64,000 nt of DNA. Source: Acetobacter lovaniensis (GTDB lineage Bacteria > Pseudomonadota > Alphaproteobacteria > Acetobacterales > Acetobacteraceae). Shown piece after piece: positions 36,006-45,842 of the stretch. The stretch lies in contig NZ_JACHIE010000010.1 of the NCBI RefSeq assembly GCF_014207635.1, positions 22,850-86,849 on the forward strand, read 5' to 3'. The notes under the pieces were generated by a model. That model was given only the letters and a program-made list of their open reading frames with translations. It ran no database searches and was not told the origin of the DNA. The first letter of the stretch is position 1. Each line of letters opens with the position of its first letter. Made by a program: the position numbers and the translations under genes.

Positions 36006-38105
36006 ATGAATACGATTTCTCACCCCTCGAAAGTGAAGGCGGCCGTGTCTGCTCCAGTTTCTTCCACTCCTTCCTGTGTAACTCCCACACCGTTCACGGG
36101 CATGGGCAACAGTCTGGCCCACACCGTGGCCGCCGCCTGCGACTGGCTGATGGGGGAGCAGAAAGCCGATGGGCACTGGGTAGGGCCTGTGGCGTCCAAT
36201 GCCTCCATGGAGGCGGAATGGTGTCTGGCCCTGTGGTACCTCGGGCTGGAGGACCACCCCCTGCGCCCCCGCCTTGGCAAAGCCCTGCTGCACATGCAGC
36301 GCGAGGATGGGTCATGGGGCACATACTGGGGTGCGGGTAATGGCGACATCAACGCAACGGTGGAAGCCTACGCCGCCCTGCGCTCGCTCGGTTACGCAGC
36401 CGATACACCAGAGCTGAGCAAGGCATGTGCGTGGATCATGCGCATGGGGGGCTTGCGCAACGTGCGTGTGTTTACCCGCTACTGGCTGGCGCTGATTGGT
36501 GAATGGCCGTGGGAGCAGACCCCCAACCTCCCGCCCGAGGTCATCTGGTTCCCGAACAAATTTGTTTTTTCCATCTATAATTTTGCGCAATGGGCGCGGG
36601 CAACGTTGGTGCCGCTGGCCATTCTTTCCGCCCGCAGGCCAAGCCGCCCCCTGCGCCCGCAGGACCGGCTGGATGCGCTCTTCCCCCAGGGGCGTGAGAG
36701 CTTTGATTACGTCCTGCCCAAAAAGGAAGGGGTGGATCTGTGGTCAAGCTTTTTCCGCACCACAGACAGGGGGCTGCACTGGCTTCAGAGCAGGTTCCTT
36801 AAACGGAATACGGTGCGTGAGGCGGCTATCCGCCATATGCTGGAATGGATTATCCGCCATCAGGATGCCGATGGCGGGTGGGGTGGGATTCAACCCCCGT
36901 GGGTCTATGGCCTGATGGCGCTGCATGGGGAGGACTACCAGCTTCACCACCCCGTCATGGCCAAGGCTCTGGCCGCACTGGATGATCCGGGCTGGCGGCG
37001 TGATCAGGGCGATGCCTCATGGGTGCAGGCCACCAACAGCCCGGTATGGGACACAATGCTGGCCCTTATGGCCCTGCATGACGCCAATGCCGAGGAACGC
37101 TACACCCCGCAGATGGACAAAGCGCTGGACTGGCTGCTTGCGCGGCAGGTGCGTGTCAAGGGGGACTGGTCGATCAAGCTGCCGGATGTGGAACCGGGCG
37201 GCTGGGCGTTTGAATACGCCAACGACCGCTACCCCGATACGGACGATACCGCCGTGGCCCTGATTGCCCTTTCCGCCTGCCGTAACCGGGAGGAATGGAA
37301 GAAAAAGGGTGTGGAGGACGCCATAACCCGTGGTGTGAACTGGCTGATCGCCATGCAGAGCAGTTGCGGCGGCTGGGGTGCGTTTGACAAGGACAATAAC
37401 CGCAGCCTGCTTTCCAAAATTCCGTTCTGTGACTTTGGTGAAGCCCTCGATCCGCCTTCGGTCGATGTGACTGCCCATGTGCTGGAAGCCTTTGGCCTGC
37501 TGGGTGTGCCCCGCCAGACCCCCGCCCTCCAGCGCGGGCTTGCGTATATCCGTGCCGAGCAGGAAGCATCGGGCGCATGGTTCGGGCGCTGGGGTGTGAA
37601 CTACCTGTACGGCACCGGCGCTGTACTGCCCGCCCTTGCCGCCATTGGCGAGGACATGACCCAGCCCTACATAACCCGTGCGTGTGACTGGCTGATTGCT
37701 CACCAGCAGGAAGATGGCGGCTGGGGCGAAAGTTGTGCATCCTATATGGATATTTCCTCCATCGGGTGGGGCACAACCACACCGTCGCAAACCGCATGGG
37801 CGCTCATGGGGCTGATTGCTGCCAACCGTGAGCAGGACCACCCTGCCATTGCACGGGGCTGCCGCTACCTGATCGACCGGCAGGAAGCCGATGGAAGCTG
37901 GACGGAAGAAGAGTATACCGGCACTGGCTTCCCCGGTTACGGGGTGGGGCAGACCATCAGGCTTGATGATCCGGCTGTGGCCAAACGCCTGCAACAGGGG
38001 GCTGAACTCTCCCGCGCGTTCATGCTGCGGTATGACCTGTATCGTCAGTTCTTCCCGCTTATGGCGCTTGGCCGTGCGGCACGGATTATGCCCGTGGGCC
38101 AGTAA
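36006..38105 (+). CDS. shc: squalene-hopene cyclase
   Basis: A 699-residue terpene cyclase that folds squalene into the pentacyclic hopene/hopanol, the hopanoid precursor, at the inner membrane. The acid motif is DTDDTA (about residue 411), and several QW repeats are visible (QREDGSWGTYW, QDADGGWGG, QSSCGGWGAFD, QQEDGGWGES, QEADGSW). Length matches the family. Start at ATG 36006; an upstream GTG at 35979 is less likely. Hopanoids stabilise membranes against acid and ethanol, in keeping with acetic acid bacteria. Confidence 0.95.
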   Translation: MNTISHPSKVKAAVSAPVSSTPSCVTPTPFTGMGNSLAHTVAAACDWLMGEQKADGHWVGPVASNASMEAEWCLALWYLGLEDHPLRPRLGKALLHMQREDGSWGTYWGAGNGDINATVEAYAALRSLGYAADTPELSKACAWIMRMGGLRNVRVFTRYWLALIGEWPWEQTPNLPPEVIWFPNKFVFSIYNFAQWARATLVPLAILSARRPSRPLRPQDRLDALFPQGRESFDYVLPKKEGVDLWSSFFRTTDRGLHWLQSRFLKRNTVREAAIRHMLEWIIRHQDADGGWGGIQPPWVYGLMALHGEDYQLHHPVMAKALAALDDPGWRRDQGDASWVQATNSPVWDTMLALMALHDANAEERYTPQMDKALDWLLARQVRVKGDWSIKLPDVEPGGWAFEYANDRYPDTDDTAVALIALSACRNREEWKKKGVEDAITRGVNWLIAMQSSCGGWGAFDKDNNRSLLSKIPFCDFGEALDPPSVDVTAHVLEAFGLLGVPRQTPALQRGLAYIRAEQEASGAWFGRWGVNYLYGTGAVLPALAAIGEDMTQPYITRACDWLIAHQQEDGGWGESCASYMDISSIGWGTTTPSQTAWALMGLIAANREQDHPAIARGCRYLIDRQEADGSWTEEEYTGTGFPGYGVGQTIRLDDPAVAKRLQQGAELSRAFMLRYDLYRQFFPLMALGRAARIMPVGQ

Positions 38106-38151
38106 TGGCGGTTCTGGCCTGCCCTGTTCGTCTGGAGCGGGCAGGCCAGAA

Positions 38152-38766
38152 TTAGCTGCTGAGTGCGAGTTTTTCCGTCAGCCTGACAAGGTCAGGCAGG
38201 GTCTGCGCATCCATCTTGCGCATGACCTGAGCGCGGCGGATCTTGACGGTGATTTCACTGACATTCAGTTCAGCGGCGATCTGCTTGTTCAACAACCCGC
38301 GCACGACCAGACGCGCTACGTCCTGCTCTCCTGCCGAGAGTGAGGACCAGAGAGTGTGCAGCGCCAGGCCCTCGGCCTTGGTGCGGCGGCGCTCCTGATC
38401 CATGCTGATTCCATTCTGGATCGCATCCAGCAAGGTCTGGTCATTGAACGGCTTTGTCAGGAACTCAATGGCCCCGTGCTTGATCGCGTCCACGCCCATT
38501 GGAATATCACCATGACCGGTGATGAAGATGACCGGCAGGTTGATCCCGAGCCCCGCCATACTCCGGTGGAAGTCAATACCACTCTGACCCGGCATACGCA
38601 CGTCCAGCACAAGACAGCCGGGCACGTCCTCCATTCCATGCGTGAGGAACGCGGTAGTAGTATCAAAAGCCAGAACCCTTATCCCGACTGATGCAAGCAG
38701 GTCTTCCAGTGCTGCACGGACGGAACTGTCATCATCAATCACGTACACCACACAGTCGTCGGTCAT
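38152..38766 (-). CDS. FixJ-family response regulator
   Basis: A 204-residue two-domain regulator: receiver (VYVIDDDSSVRAALEDLL, phosphoacceptor Asp55 in CLVLDVRMPG, ITGHGDIPMGVDAIKHGAI, Lys in FLTKPFND) and a LuxR-type helix-turn-helix (AGEQDVARLVVRGLLNKQIA then AELNVSEITVKIRRAQVMRK). The ATG overlaps the stop of the histidine kinase (ATGA). It is the last gene of the mgtA-mgtC operon, so it may feed back on magnesium transport. Confidence 0.92.
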   Translation of the reverse strand: MTDDCVVYVIDDDSSVRAALEDLLASVGIRVLAFDTTTAFLTHGMEDVPGCLVLDVRMPGQSGIDFHRSMAGLGINLPVIFITGHGDIPMGVDAIKHGAIEFLTKPFNDQTLLDAIQNGISMDQERRRTKAEGLALHTLWSSLSAGEQDVARLVVRGLLNKQIAAELNVSEITVKIRRAQVMRKMDAQTLPDLVRLTEKLALSS

Positions 38767-39815
38767 TGATGTTGATCCTGCTGTGCCACGGGGACAGTAA
38801 AACAGAAGAGCGCTCCCCACGGTTCCACCGGCTCTGCCGAAATCTGCCCCCCATTGGCCTCAACAAGCGTACGGCTGATGCTTAGCCCGATTCCCATGCC
38901 ATCCTCCTTGGTAGTCCAGAATGTTTCAAAAAGATGGTTACGGATCCCCGCGGGAATGCCAACACCGGAATCGCGGATGGAAAGCCTGAGCACGTTGCCT
39001 CTCACATCCGATGCCATATGGATCGTGCGCACAGGGTTTGTGCTGGAGATAATGGCTTCAATGGCGTTGAGAAGAAGATTGCCGATCACCTGCTGTATCT
39101 GCACCCGGTCGGCGTGGACCGGAGGCTGGTCGGGTGGGAGTTCCAGTTCCAGTGTAATTCCGTGTCGTTCCATTTCCCCACGTGAGACACCAATGATCTC
39201 CTGAACCGCGTCATTGAAGGTAAAAACGGTTTTGTGGGGTGCTTCGCCTCTGCTCAGGCTGCGGATGCGGGCCACAATGGTGCTGGCCCGGCCTGCGTCG
39301 TGGACGATCCGTTCAAGGGCCTGTCTGGCCCGGTCAAGATTGGGTGGGTCATGTGCCAGCCAATGGCTGCATGCATTGCCACTTGTCACGATTGCGGCCA
39401 GCGGTTGGTTGATTTCGTGCGCAATGGACGTGGTCAGTCCTTCAAGGCCTTTGATCCGAGCCACCCGCATCAGCTTGGCCTGCGCGTCCTGTGCGTCCTG
39501 GCGGGCCGCATCCATTTTGAGAATCAGCCAGGTTGTCATGACAATGGCTATGATGCTGACGCTCATATTGGCCAGACCGGTGGGAAGATTGCCTTTGTGT
39601 GTCAGCACAAAGCTCAGGGCGGTCAAGGCCATGCAGAGCGTGGCCAGCAGGATGAGTGTCCGGCGTGTCAGGAGGGGGGCCGCAGTCAGGATGATGATTG
39701 TATAGAAAACCGCGGCGGCGACTTCGTAATTCGTGACTGTGTCCACAATGAACAGCGTGGCCATGACACCCGCCAGAAGAACCAGCCTGAGCCGGTTACG
39801 AAGCTGCATCGCCAT
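38763..39815 (-). CDS. membrane sensor histidine kinase
   Basis: A 350-residue kinase with about four N-terminal transmembrane helices (residues about 10-100, a short integral sensor without a periplasmic domain) and a FixL-type transmitter: H-box SIAHEINQPLAAIVT (His133), N-box NLLLNAIEAI, G1 DSGVGIPAG and G2 GMGIGLSISRTL. Start 39815 follows GGGAGGG. It is paired with the FixJ-like regulator and lies 19 bp after mgtC. The signal is unknown; magnesium, pH or membrane state would fit the context. Confidence 0.9.
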   Translation of the reverse strand: MAMQLRNRLRLVLLAGVMATLFIVDTVTNYEVAAAVFYTIIILTAAPLLTRRTLILLATLCMALTALSFVLTHKGNLPTGLANMSVSIIAIVMTTWLILKMDAARQDAQDAQAKLMRVARIKGLEGLTTSIAHEINQPLAAIVTSGNACSHWLAHDPPNLDRARQALERIVHDAGRASTIVARIRSLSRGEAPHKTVFTFNDAVQEIIGVSRGEMERHGITLELELPPDQPPVHADRVQIQQVIGNLLLNAIEAIISSTNPVRTIHMASDVRGNVLRLSIRDSGVGIPAGIRNHLFETFWTTKEDGMGIGLSISRTLVEANGGQISAEPVEPWGALFCFTVPVAQQDQHQ

Positions 39816-39834
39816 GCGTTCCCTCCCTTTTGCG

Positions 39835-40566
39835 TCATGTCTCGTCGCGGGCATTCCAAAAAGCCTGCCGGACACCAGACAGTTTTTCCACCTTCTCAAC
39901 CGCGGCATCGAGTTCTTCGACGTTGACCGAGGTGGGGAAGAGCGTCAATTCAATCTCCATTTCGTCCGAACCCAGAAGGTGCGTGTCCATCTGGCGGACA
40001 GGAAAGCCGGTATCGTCAAGGATTTCGAGAATATTTTCCCGTATGTCCACATTCAGATTGCGCGCACAGATTATATAAACCACATACAGGGCCTCACTGC
40101 TTTCCTCGCTGAACGGACGCCTGTTGATCCGGTTCACCAGCGGACGCAGCAGCGTATTGCTGGCAAGGACGAAAAGCGTGGCCAGTGATGCTTCGCCCAG
40201 AAAGCCCGCACCGGCGCAGGCTCCGACCGCGCCCGACCCCCAGAGTGTGGCGGCGGTGTTCAGGCCGGAAACGCTGGCTCCTTCTTTCATGATCGCGCCA
40301 GCCCCCAGAAAACCGATCCCCGAGACGACATAGGCAACGATTGTGATGGGTGTTTGCGATCCGTGGTCGATTTCAAAAAGACGCGCGCCCAATATGACAA
40401 AGATGGCCGCACCCACAGAAACCAGCGTATTGGTCCGCAACCCGGCAGTACGCTGGCGAAACTGACGCTCGACGCCGATCAGGGCGCCGAGCGCAAAGGC
40501 TGCCAAAAGCTCGACGAGTGTGGTCGCAAGCGATGGCGGGCTGCTGAAATGAAGAGCAAGGGTCAC
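39835..40566 (-). CDS. mgtC: MgtC/SapB-family membrane protein
   Basis: A 243-residue protein with the MgtC hydrophobic domain ([22 protein letters not shown] then [54 protein letters not shown]) and a C-terminal ACT-like domain (about 165-240). MgtC proteins modulate magnesium homeostasis and ATPase activity under low Mg. The GTG at 40566 is preferred because AGGAG lies 7 nt upstream; a GTG at 40608 directly after the mgtA stop is the alternative. It belongs to one operon with mgtA and the two-component pair. Confidence 0.9.
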   Translation of the reverse strand: MTLALHFSSPPSLATTLVELLAAFALGALIGVERQFRQRTAGLRTNTLVSVGAAIFVILGARLFEIDHGSQTPITIVAYVVSGIGFLGAGAIMKEGASVSGLNTAATLWGSGAVGACAGAGFLGEASLATLFVLASNTLLRPLVNRINRRPFSEESSEALYVVYIICARNLNVDIRENILEILDDTGFPVRQMDTHLLGSDEMEIELTLFPTSVNVEELDAAVEKVEKLSGVRQAFWNARDET

Positions 40567-40608
40567 ATCATGACTCCTGATGAAGGCAGGGTTCGTCCAT
40601 ATGGCCAC

Positions 40609-43386
40609 TTACCAGCCGAATTGGCGGATATAGATTTTTTTCATCAGCGACGTCAGGAAAGCATATCCCAGAATCATACCGGCCAGCCAAGGGTAATAGC
40701 TGAGTGGCAGCGGTTGGAACCCGAAGTATCCGCCCAGGGGGCTGTTCGGCAGAGCGATGCCAATGACGGCGATGATTACGGTCATGAGCATCAGGGGCCA
40801 TGCCGCACGGCTGTCGATGAAGGGGCGCTGTGGCGTGCGGATCATGTGGACGATCAGTGTCTGTGTCAGCAATCCTTCCACAAACCAGCCGGACTGGAAC
40901 AGGGACTGGTGTGCCTCGCTATTCGCACCAAAGACATGCCACATGATGATAAATGTCGCGATGTCAAAAACCGAACTGGCAGGGCCGAAAAAAATCATGA
41001 ACCGGCCAATATCCCTTGGGTTCCATTTCAGTGGCTGCGCGATCAGGGCACGGTCCACGCTATCGAACGGAATGGCGGTCTGCGAGAGATCATAAAGCAG
41101 GTTCTGTACCAGTAACTGCAACGGCAGCATCGGCAGGAAAGGCAGAAAGGCGCTTCCAACCAGAACCGAGAACACGTTGCCGAAGTTCGAGCTTGCCGTC
41201 ATGCGGATATATTTGAGCATGTTGCAGAAGGTCCTGCGTCCTTCGAGCACACCTTCCTCCAGCACCATCAGGCTTTTTTCCAGCAGGATAATGTCAGCCG
41301 CTTCCTTTGCAATATCCACACCCGTATCTACCGAGATGCCAATATCCGCCGCGCGCAGGGCCGCCGCATCGTTGATGCCATCCCCCATGAAGCCCACAAC
41401 GTGGCCGCCATTGCGCAGTGCATGAACGATCCGCTCCTTGTGCTGAGGGGTCAGGCGGGCAAAAATCTGATGTTTGCTGGCTGCATCCGCCAGTTCGGTT
41501 TCGCTCATGCTGTCGATCTGCGGGCCGGTCAGGACATGGGCATGCCCGAACCCGACCTGCGCGCAGACCTGTGCTGTCACAAGTTCGCTGTCGCCTGTCA
41601 GAACCTTGACTTCCACCCCGTGCTCCGCCAGCGCCCGCAGGGCTGGTGCCGTTGTTTCCTTCGGTGGGTCGAGAAAAGCGATATAGCCCACGAGTGTAAG
41701 GTCCGCCTCATCCTTTACCGAATAGACAGACTGTGCAGCAGGCATTTCACGCGTTGCAACGGCGACCACGCGCAGTCCCTGCCGGTTCAGGTCCTGCGTT
41801 ACGGTGCGCAGTCTTTCCAGTGTCCTGTCATCAAGGGGCCGCACATCCGCACTTTCATTGTCCGCAATCCATGTGCAGGCTGCCAGTATTTCCTCAACCG
41901 CTCCCTTGCAGATCAGCAAAGGAGGATTATCCCCTTCGGACACGATGACCGACATGCGCCGCCGTTCGAAATCAAACGGAATTTCATCAACCTTGTGCCA
42001 TGTCTGTGCTTCAGGCGCTTCGTGGCCCAGTGCGACATGTTCCAGTACCGCACGGTCCAGCAGGTTCTTGAGTCCGGTCTGGTAAAAGCTGTTGAGCCAT
42101 GCGTAACGCAATACGGCGTCAGATGGCGTGCCAAACGCATCGGTGTGCCGGGCCAGTGCAATCCTGTCCTGTGTGATTGTGCCGGTTTTGTCGGTGCAGA
42201 GAATGTTCATCGCACCAAAATTCTGTATTGCGTCCAGACGTTTGACGATGACTTTCCTGCGCGAGAGCGTGACCGCGCCCCGGGCCAGGGTCGAGGTGAC
42301 AATCATCGGCAGCATTTCCGGCGTCAGCCCGACCGCGACCGAGAGCGCGAACAGGGATGCGTCGAGCCAGTCCCCCTTGGTCAATCCGTTAAGGAACAGG
42401 ACCACCGGAGCCATGACAAGGGCGAAGCGGATCAGCAGCCAGCTAACACTGTTTACGCCTGCCTCGAACGCCGTAGGGGTACGGTCTGTTTCCGAAACAC
42501 GTGCAGACAGCGCACCAAAGCAGGTGTTCTGGCCGGTTGCGACGACCAGCGCGGTCGCGGAGCCGGAAATGACGTTGGTGCCCATGAAGACGAGGTTGGG
42601 CGTTTCGAAAATGGATGTGAAAGGCTTGTCAATTTCAGCAAATTTTTCCACCGGCAGCGCTTCGCCGGTCATGGCGCTCTGGGAGACAAACAGATCCTTG
42701 GCTGTCAGCACCCTGCAATCGGCGGGGATCATGTCGCCTGCGGACAGAACAACGTGGTCGCCCGGCACAAGGTCACGGATCGGCAGTTCAACCGGCACAG
42801 CCGAGCGCCCCACGTGCAGATGCTCGCCAGCATAGCGCGCGTTGAGGGCTTCTGTATCAAGCGCCTGACGCCGGATTACGGTCGCTGTGTTGCTGACCAT
42901 GGATTTCAGCCGTTCGGCCGCCCGGTTGGAACGCCCTTCCTGAACAAAACGCAGCAGGGTGCTCAGCACCACCATCGTGCCGATGACCGTGGCGGCCGTG
43001 AGGTCCTGCGTCAGGGCGGAGATCAAAGCGAGCGTTGTCAGCAGCAGATTGAACGGATTGCTGTAGCAGTGCCACAGGTGCCGCCAGGCTGGCAGTGGTT
43101 TTTCGTGTTCTACTTCGTTGGGGCCAAAGCGTTCCCGGCGGCTTGCCGCCTCGGCGTTGGTCAGCCCGTCTTCACACGAATGCAGGCGCGTGATCGCGGC
43201 CGGAACATCGTCGGTTGCGATCTGGCTCATCTTTCTGGAATCGTACTGCAACGATGTCAGCCTGTTGCCGGTTCCCAGCCTGTTCAGGCTTTCGAGTATT
43301 TTCTGGCGTCGAAAATAGCGCTCTGTATGGCGCTGTTTAAGAAACAGGCTGAAGAAAAACTGAAGGAAATTCTTGAAACCGTTCAT
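40609..43386 (-). CDS. mgtA: magnesium-transporting P-type ATPase
   Basis: A 925-residue P3B-type ATPase importing Mg2+. Key segments: actuator GDMIPADCRVL and SAMTGEALPVEKF, phosphorylation site CTDKTGTIT, KGAVEEIL in the nucleotide domain, VLTGDSELVTAQVC and the hinge MGDGINDAAALRAADIGISV, with about ten membrane helices. Start at ATG 43386 with GGAG 8 nt upstream. The frame stays open to 43755, so a longer N-terminus cannot be excluded. First gene of mgtA-mgtC-kinase-regulator. Confidence 0.94.
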   Translation of the reverse strand: MNGFKNFLQFFFSLFLKQRHTERYFRRQKILESLNRLGTGNRLTSLQYDSRKMSQIATDDVPAAITRLHSCEDGLTNAEAASRRERFGPNEVEHEKPLPAWRHLWHCYSNPFNLLLTTLALISALTQDLTAATVIGTMVVLSTLLRFVQEGRSNRAAERLKSMVSNTATVIRRQALDTEALNARYAGEHLHVGRSAVPVELPIRDLVPGDHVVLSAGDMIPADCRVLTAKDLFVSQSAMTGEALPVEKFAEIDKPFTSIFETPNLVFMGTNVISGSATALVVATGQNTCFGALSARVSETDRTPTAFEAGVNSVSWLLIRFALVMAPVVLFLNGLTKGDWLDASLFALSVAVGLTPEMLPMIVTSTLARGAVTLSRRKVIVKRLDAIQNFGAMNILCTDKTGTITQDRIALARHTDAFGTPSDAVLRYAWLNSFYQTGLKNLLDRAVLEHVALGHEAPEAQTWHKVDEIPFDFERRRMSVIVSEGDNPPLLICKGAVEEILAACTWIADNESADVRPLDDRTLERLRTVTQDLNRQGLRVVAVATREMPAAQSVYSVKDEADLTLVGYIAFLDPPKETTAPALRALAEHGVEVKVLTGDSELVTAQVCAQVGFGHAHVLTGPQIDSMSETELADAASKHQIFARLTPQHKERIVHALRNGGHVVGFMGDGINDAAALRAADIGISVDTGVDIAKEAADIILLEKSLMVLEEGVLEGRRTFCNMLKYIRMTASSNFGNVFSVLVGSAFLPFLPMLPLQLLVQNLLYDLSQTAIPFDSVDRALIAQPLKWNPRDIGRFMIFFGPASSVFDIATFIIMWHVFGANSEAHQSLFQSGWFVEGLLTQTLIVHMIRTPQRPFIDSRAAWPLMLMTVIIAVIGIALPNSPLGGYFGFQPLPLSYYPWLAGMILGYAFLTSLMKKIYIRQFGW

Positions 43387-43983
43387 GATGAACACTCCCC
43401 CTGGCAAGTGTCGGGGCGCCGTGCGAGACAAGAAAAACGCGGTAAGCAGGGGGGCGGTGTTGGCCACCACCATGCTTGCCGTGCGCAATCGCCGGGCTGG
43501 GCACAGAAGATATGAAAAAAGTTTCCAGAATGGGATCATCCGGAAGCAGGTGTTATTTTCCTGATAAATGACAATATCGCAAGGTATTATTATCCCGTTT
43601 GGGGAGGGAATGAGTATATCAAAAATATACGAAAGTATAATTGCCGTCCCGGCATTGCGGCATTCCCGTGCCGGGCCGCAAGGGTGCGGCACGTCCTGCG
43701 GTGTGCCCGGCGGTTCTATCGCTCCTGTGTTTTGTCCATGCCGCTCCCTTTTCATCTTTACGGAATAGAAAGAATTTTACGTGTGTATAAAGTATGAAAA
43801 CGGATGTGGAAAATGAACTGTTAAGTATTAACTATATAGATTTATAGAAAAAAATATAATGAATGTTAATAAAATATGTAATCCCATATTGCGTTGATAT
43901 TTTCTTATTTTTTGTCATAAAATCGTTGAACTATACTAATTTGTCGATAAATGATATTGTTCCTGAGAAGGGATAATAGTCTT
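43387..43983. promoter_or_regulatory. mgtA/proP divergent regulatory region
   Basis: About 600 bp between divergently transcribed mgtA and proP. The part next to proP (43770-43960) is very AT-rich; the part next to mgtA is GC-rich and would be a long 5' leader, as mgtA genes often have Mg-responsive leaders. I cannot assign a known Mg riboswitch or leader peptide. Confidence 0.4.
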
Positions 43984-45453
43984 ATGTTGGATTCTGATTC
44001 GAAACATGCTCACTTTGGCTGGTTCAAGCGGCGCAAACATATCAACGCGGAAGAGATCACGATTGTCGATGGTGATATGCTCAGACGCGCTGTTGGAGCG
44101 GCCGCACTCGGCAATGCGATGGAATGGTTCGACTTTGGTGTTTACGGTTATATTGCTGTTGTACTTGGTCAGGTATTTTTTCCATCAGCCGATGCCGCGG
44201 TGCAACTGATTGCCACCTTCGCGGCCTTTACCGTGGCTTTTCTGGTGCGCCCCTTAGGGGGTATGATTTTTGGCCCACTGGGTGATCAATACGGACGTCA
44301 GAAAATTCTGGCCATTACCATGGTTATGATGGCGTCCAGCACGTTCTGTATCGGGCTTATTCCATCCTATGGCAGCATTGGCATCTGGGCGCCTGTGCTC
44401 CTGTTGCTTGCGCGTATGATTCAGGGTTTTTCAACAGGTGGAGAATATGGTGGAGCCGCCACCTTCATTGCCGAGTATTCCACCGATAAGAAGCGTGGCT
44501 TTATGGGAAGCTGGATGGAGTTCGGAACGCTGGGCGGCTATGTCGCCGGTGCGGGTGCCGTGACCGTTCTGCAATTAACACTGACCGATAGTCAGATGAT
44601 CGTTTGGGGGTGGCGCATTCCCTTTATGATCGCTGGTCCGTTAGGGCTTCTGGGGCTTTATATGCGCAACAGGCTGGAAGAAACGCCAGCATTCCAGAGT
44701 TACTCGCAGGAAGCCGAGAAGCGGGAAAATGACAAGCCCGGCTGGCGCGATCTGTTTATCGTCCATTGGAGGCAGCTTGCCAAATGCATGGGGCTGGTTC
44801 TGGTTTTTAATGTCACGTACTACATGGTTCTGACATATATGCCGAGCTACCTGAGCGTGACGCTCGGCTACCCGGAAACGAAGGGCCTGCTGCTCATTAT
44901 CCTCGTGATGCTGGTCATGATGCCTCTGAACGTCGTGGGCGGCCTGTTCAGCGACCGGCTGGGGCGACGGCCCATGATTATTGGGGCCTGTCTTGCTCTC
45001 CTGTTTCTGGCAATACCCAGCCTGTGGTTAATACAGAGCAATAATGACTGGCTGATTTTTCTGGGTCTCATGCTTCTGGGCATATCTCTGGTATGTTTTA
45101 CCAGTTCTATGCCTGCCACATTACCTGCCCTGTTCTATACACCTGTAAGATACACGGCATTGTCTTTGGCATTTAATCTGTCAGTTTCAATTTTTGGCGG
45201 GACGACACCTTTAATAACAGCATGGCTGATACGGCGAACCGACAATTTGATGATTCCGGCCTACTACCTGATGGGTGCGGCGGTCGTAGGGATTCTGACC
45301 ATGCTGAGTGTAAAGGAAACAGCACGTTTACCTCTGCGCGGGTCCCCGCCTGCCGTTGGAACCGAAGATGAACTTGAAGCCCTCATGAAAGGGAACAGGC
45401 CTTTGACGGTAGATCCAAAATTGCCGCCGCTGTCTCAGACGGAGGATTCGTAG
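43984..45453 (+). CDS. proP: ProP-type proline/betaine proton symporter
   Basis: A 489-residue MFS transporter with clear resemblance to E. coli ProP along its length: ALGNAMEWFDFGVYGYIAVV, FLVRPLGGMIFGPLGDQYGR, RGFMGSWMEFG, GLYMRNRLEETPAFQ and NVTYYMVLTYMPSYLSVTLG. It imports osmoprotectants. It lacks the C-terminal antiparallel coiled coil that tunes E. coli ProP. Start 43984 follows GAGAAGGGA by 11 nt; an ATG at 43951 is possible. The betaine/proline role links loosely to the choline sulfate locus. Confidence 0.88.
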   Translation: MLDSDSKHAHFGWFKRRKHINAEEITIVDGDMLRRAVGAAALGNAMEWFDFGVYGYIAVVLGQVFFPSADAAVQLIATFAAFTVAFLVRPLGGMIFGPLGDQYGRQKILAITMVMMASSTFCIGLIPSYGSIGIWAPVLLLLARMIQGFSTGGEYGGAATFIAEYSTDKKRGFMGSWMEFGTLGGYVAGAGAVTVLQLTLTDSQMIVWGWRIPFMIAGPLGLLGLYMRNRLEETPAFQSYSQEAEKRENDKPGWRDLFIVHWRQLAKCMGLVLVFNVTYYMVLTYMPSYLSVTLGYPETKGLLLIILVMLVMMPLNVVGGLFSDRLGRRPMIIGACLALLFLAIPSLWLIQSNNDWLIFLGLMLLGISLVCFTSSMPATLPALFYTPVRYTALSLAFNLSVSIFGGTTPLITAWLIRRTDNLMIPAYYLMGAAVVGILTMLSVKETARLPLRGSPPAVGTEDELEALMKGNRPLTVDPKLPPLSQTEDS

Positions 45454-45842
45454 CGGGTAGATAAGGGGTGCCGCAGGTCTCAAAAGACGAGTCCGGTTTC
45501 CGACAACATGAAAATGATGTGAGGCGGCAGATTATCCCGGTCGAACTGGCGGCATGATGGTTGGCGGGAGTCCGGAACAAGGGGCTCCCGCACAAGCGTG
45601 GCCTTTGTGAGGCCGCCAGACTGCTTTTGCAGTGGTTATGGCAAGAAAGTCTGCACAACCGCCTATAATTCGTGTTATAGTACACTGTTCTGAAATCTGG
45701 ATGGTTTGATTTTGGTTCTGCTGATACAGCGTGGCGAATATAAGAATAAAAATCATTTGCATCATTCGCCTTGCTTGCAAATTTTTCCACTTCCAGTAGA
45801 ATGTTAGATTGTTACTTAATTTATTTACGTATGGTAATAACA
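45454..45842. other. intergenic stretch without recognisable gene
   Basis: 389 bp between proP and the chemotaxis receptor. A weak CGGGAG/CTCCCG hairpin lies near 45550-45590; the last 150 bp are AT-rich and probably carry the receptor promoter. No coding remnant recognised. Confidence 0.35.

Noticed and set aside
41401..43515. 704-codon plus-strand open frame
   Set aside because: Shadow of mgtA on the opposite strand; composition is unnatural and mgtA motifs are unmistakable.
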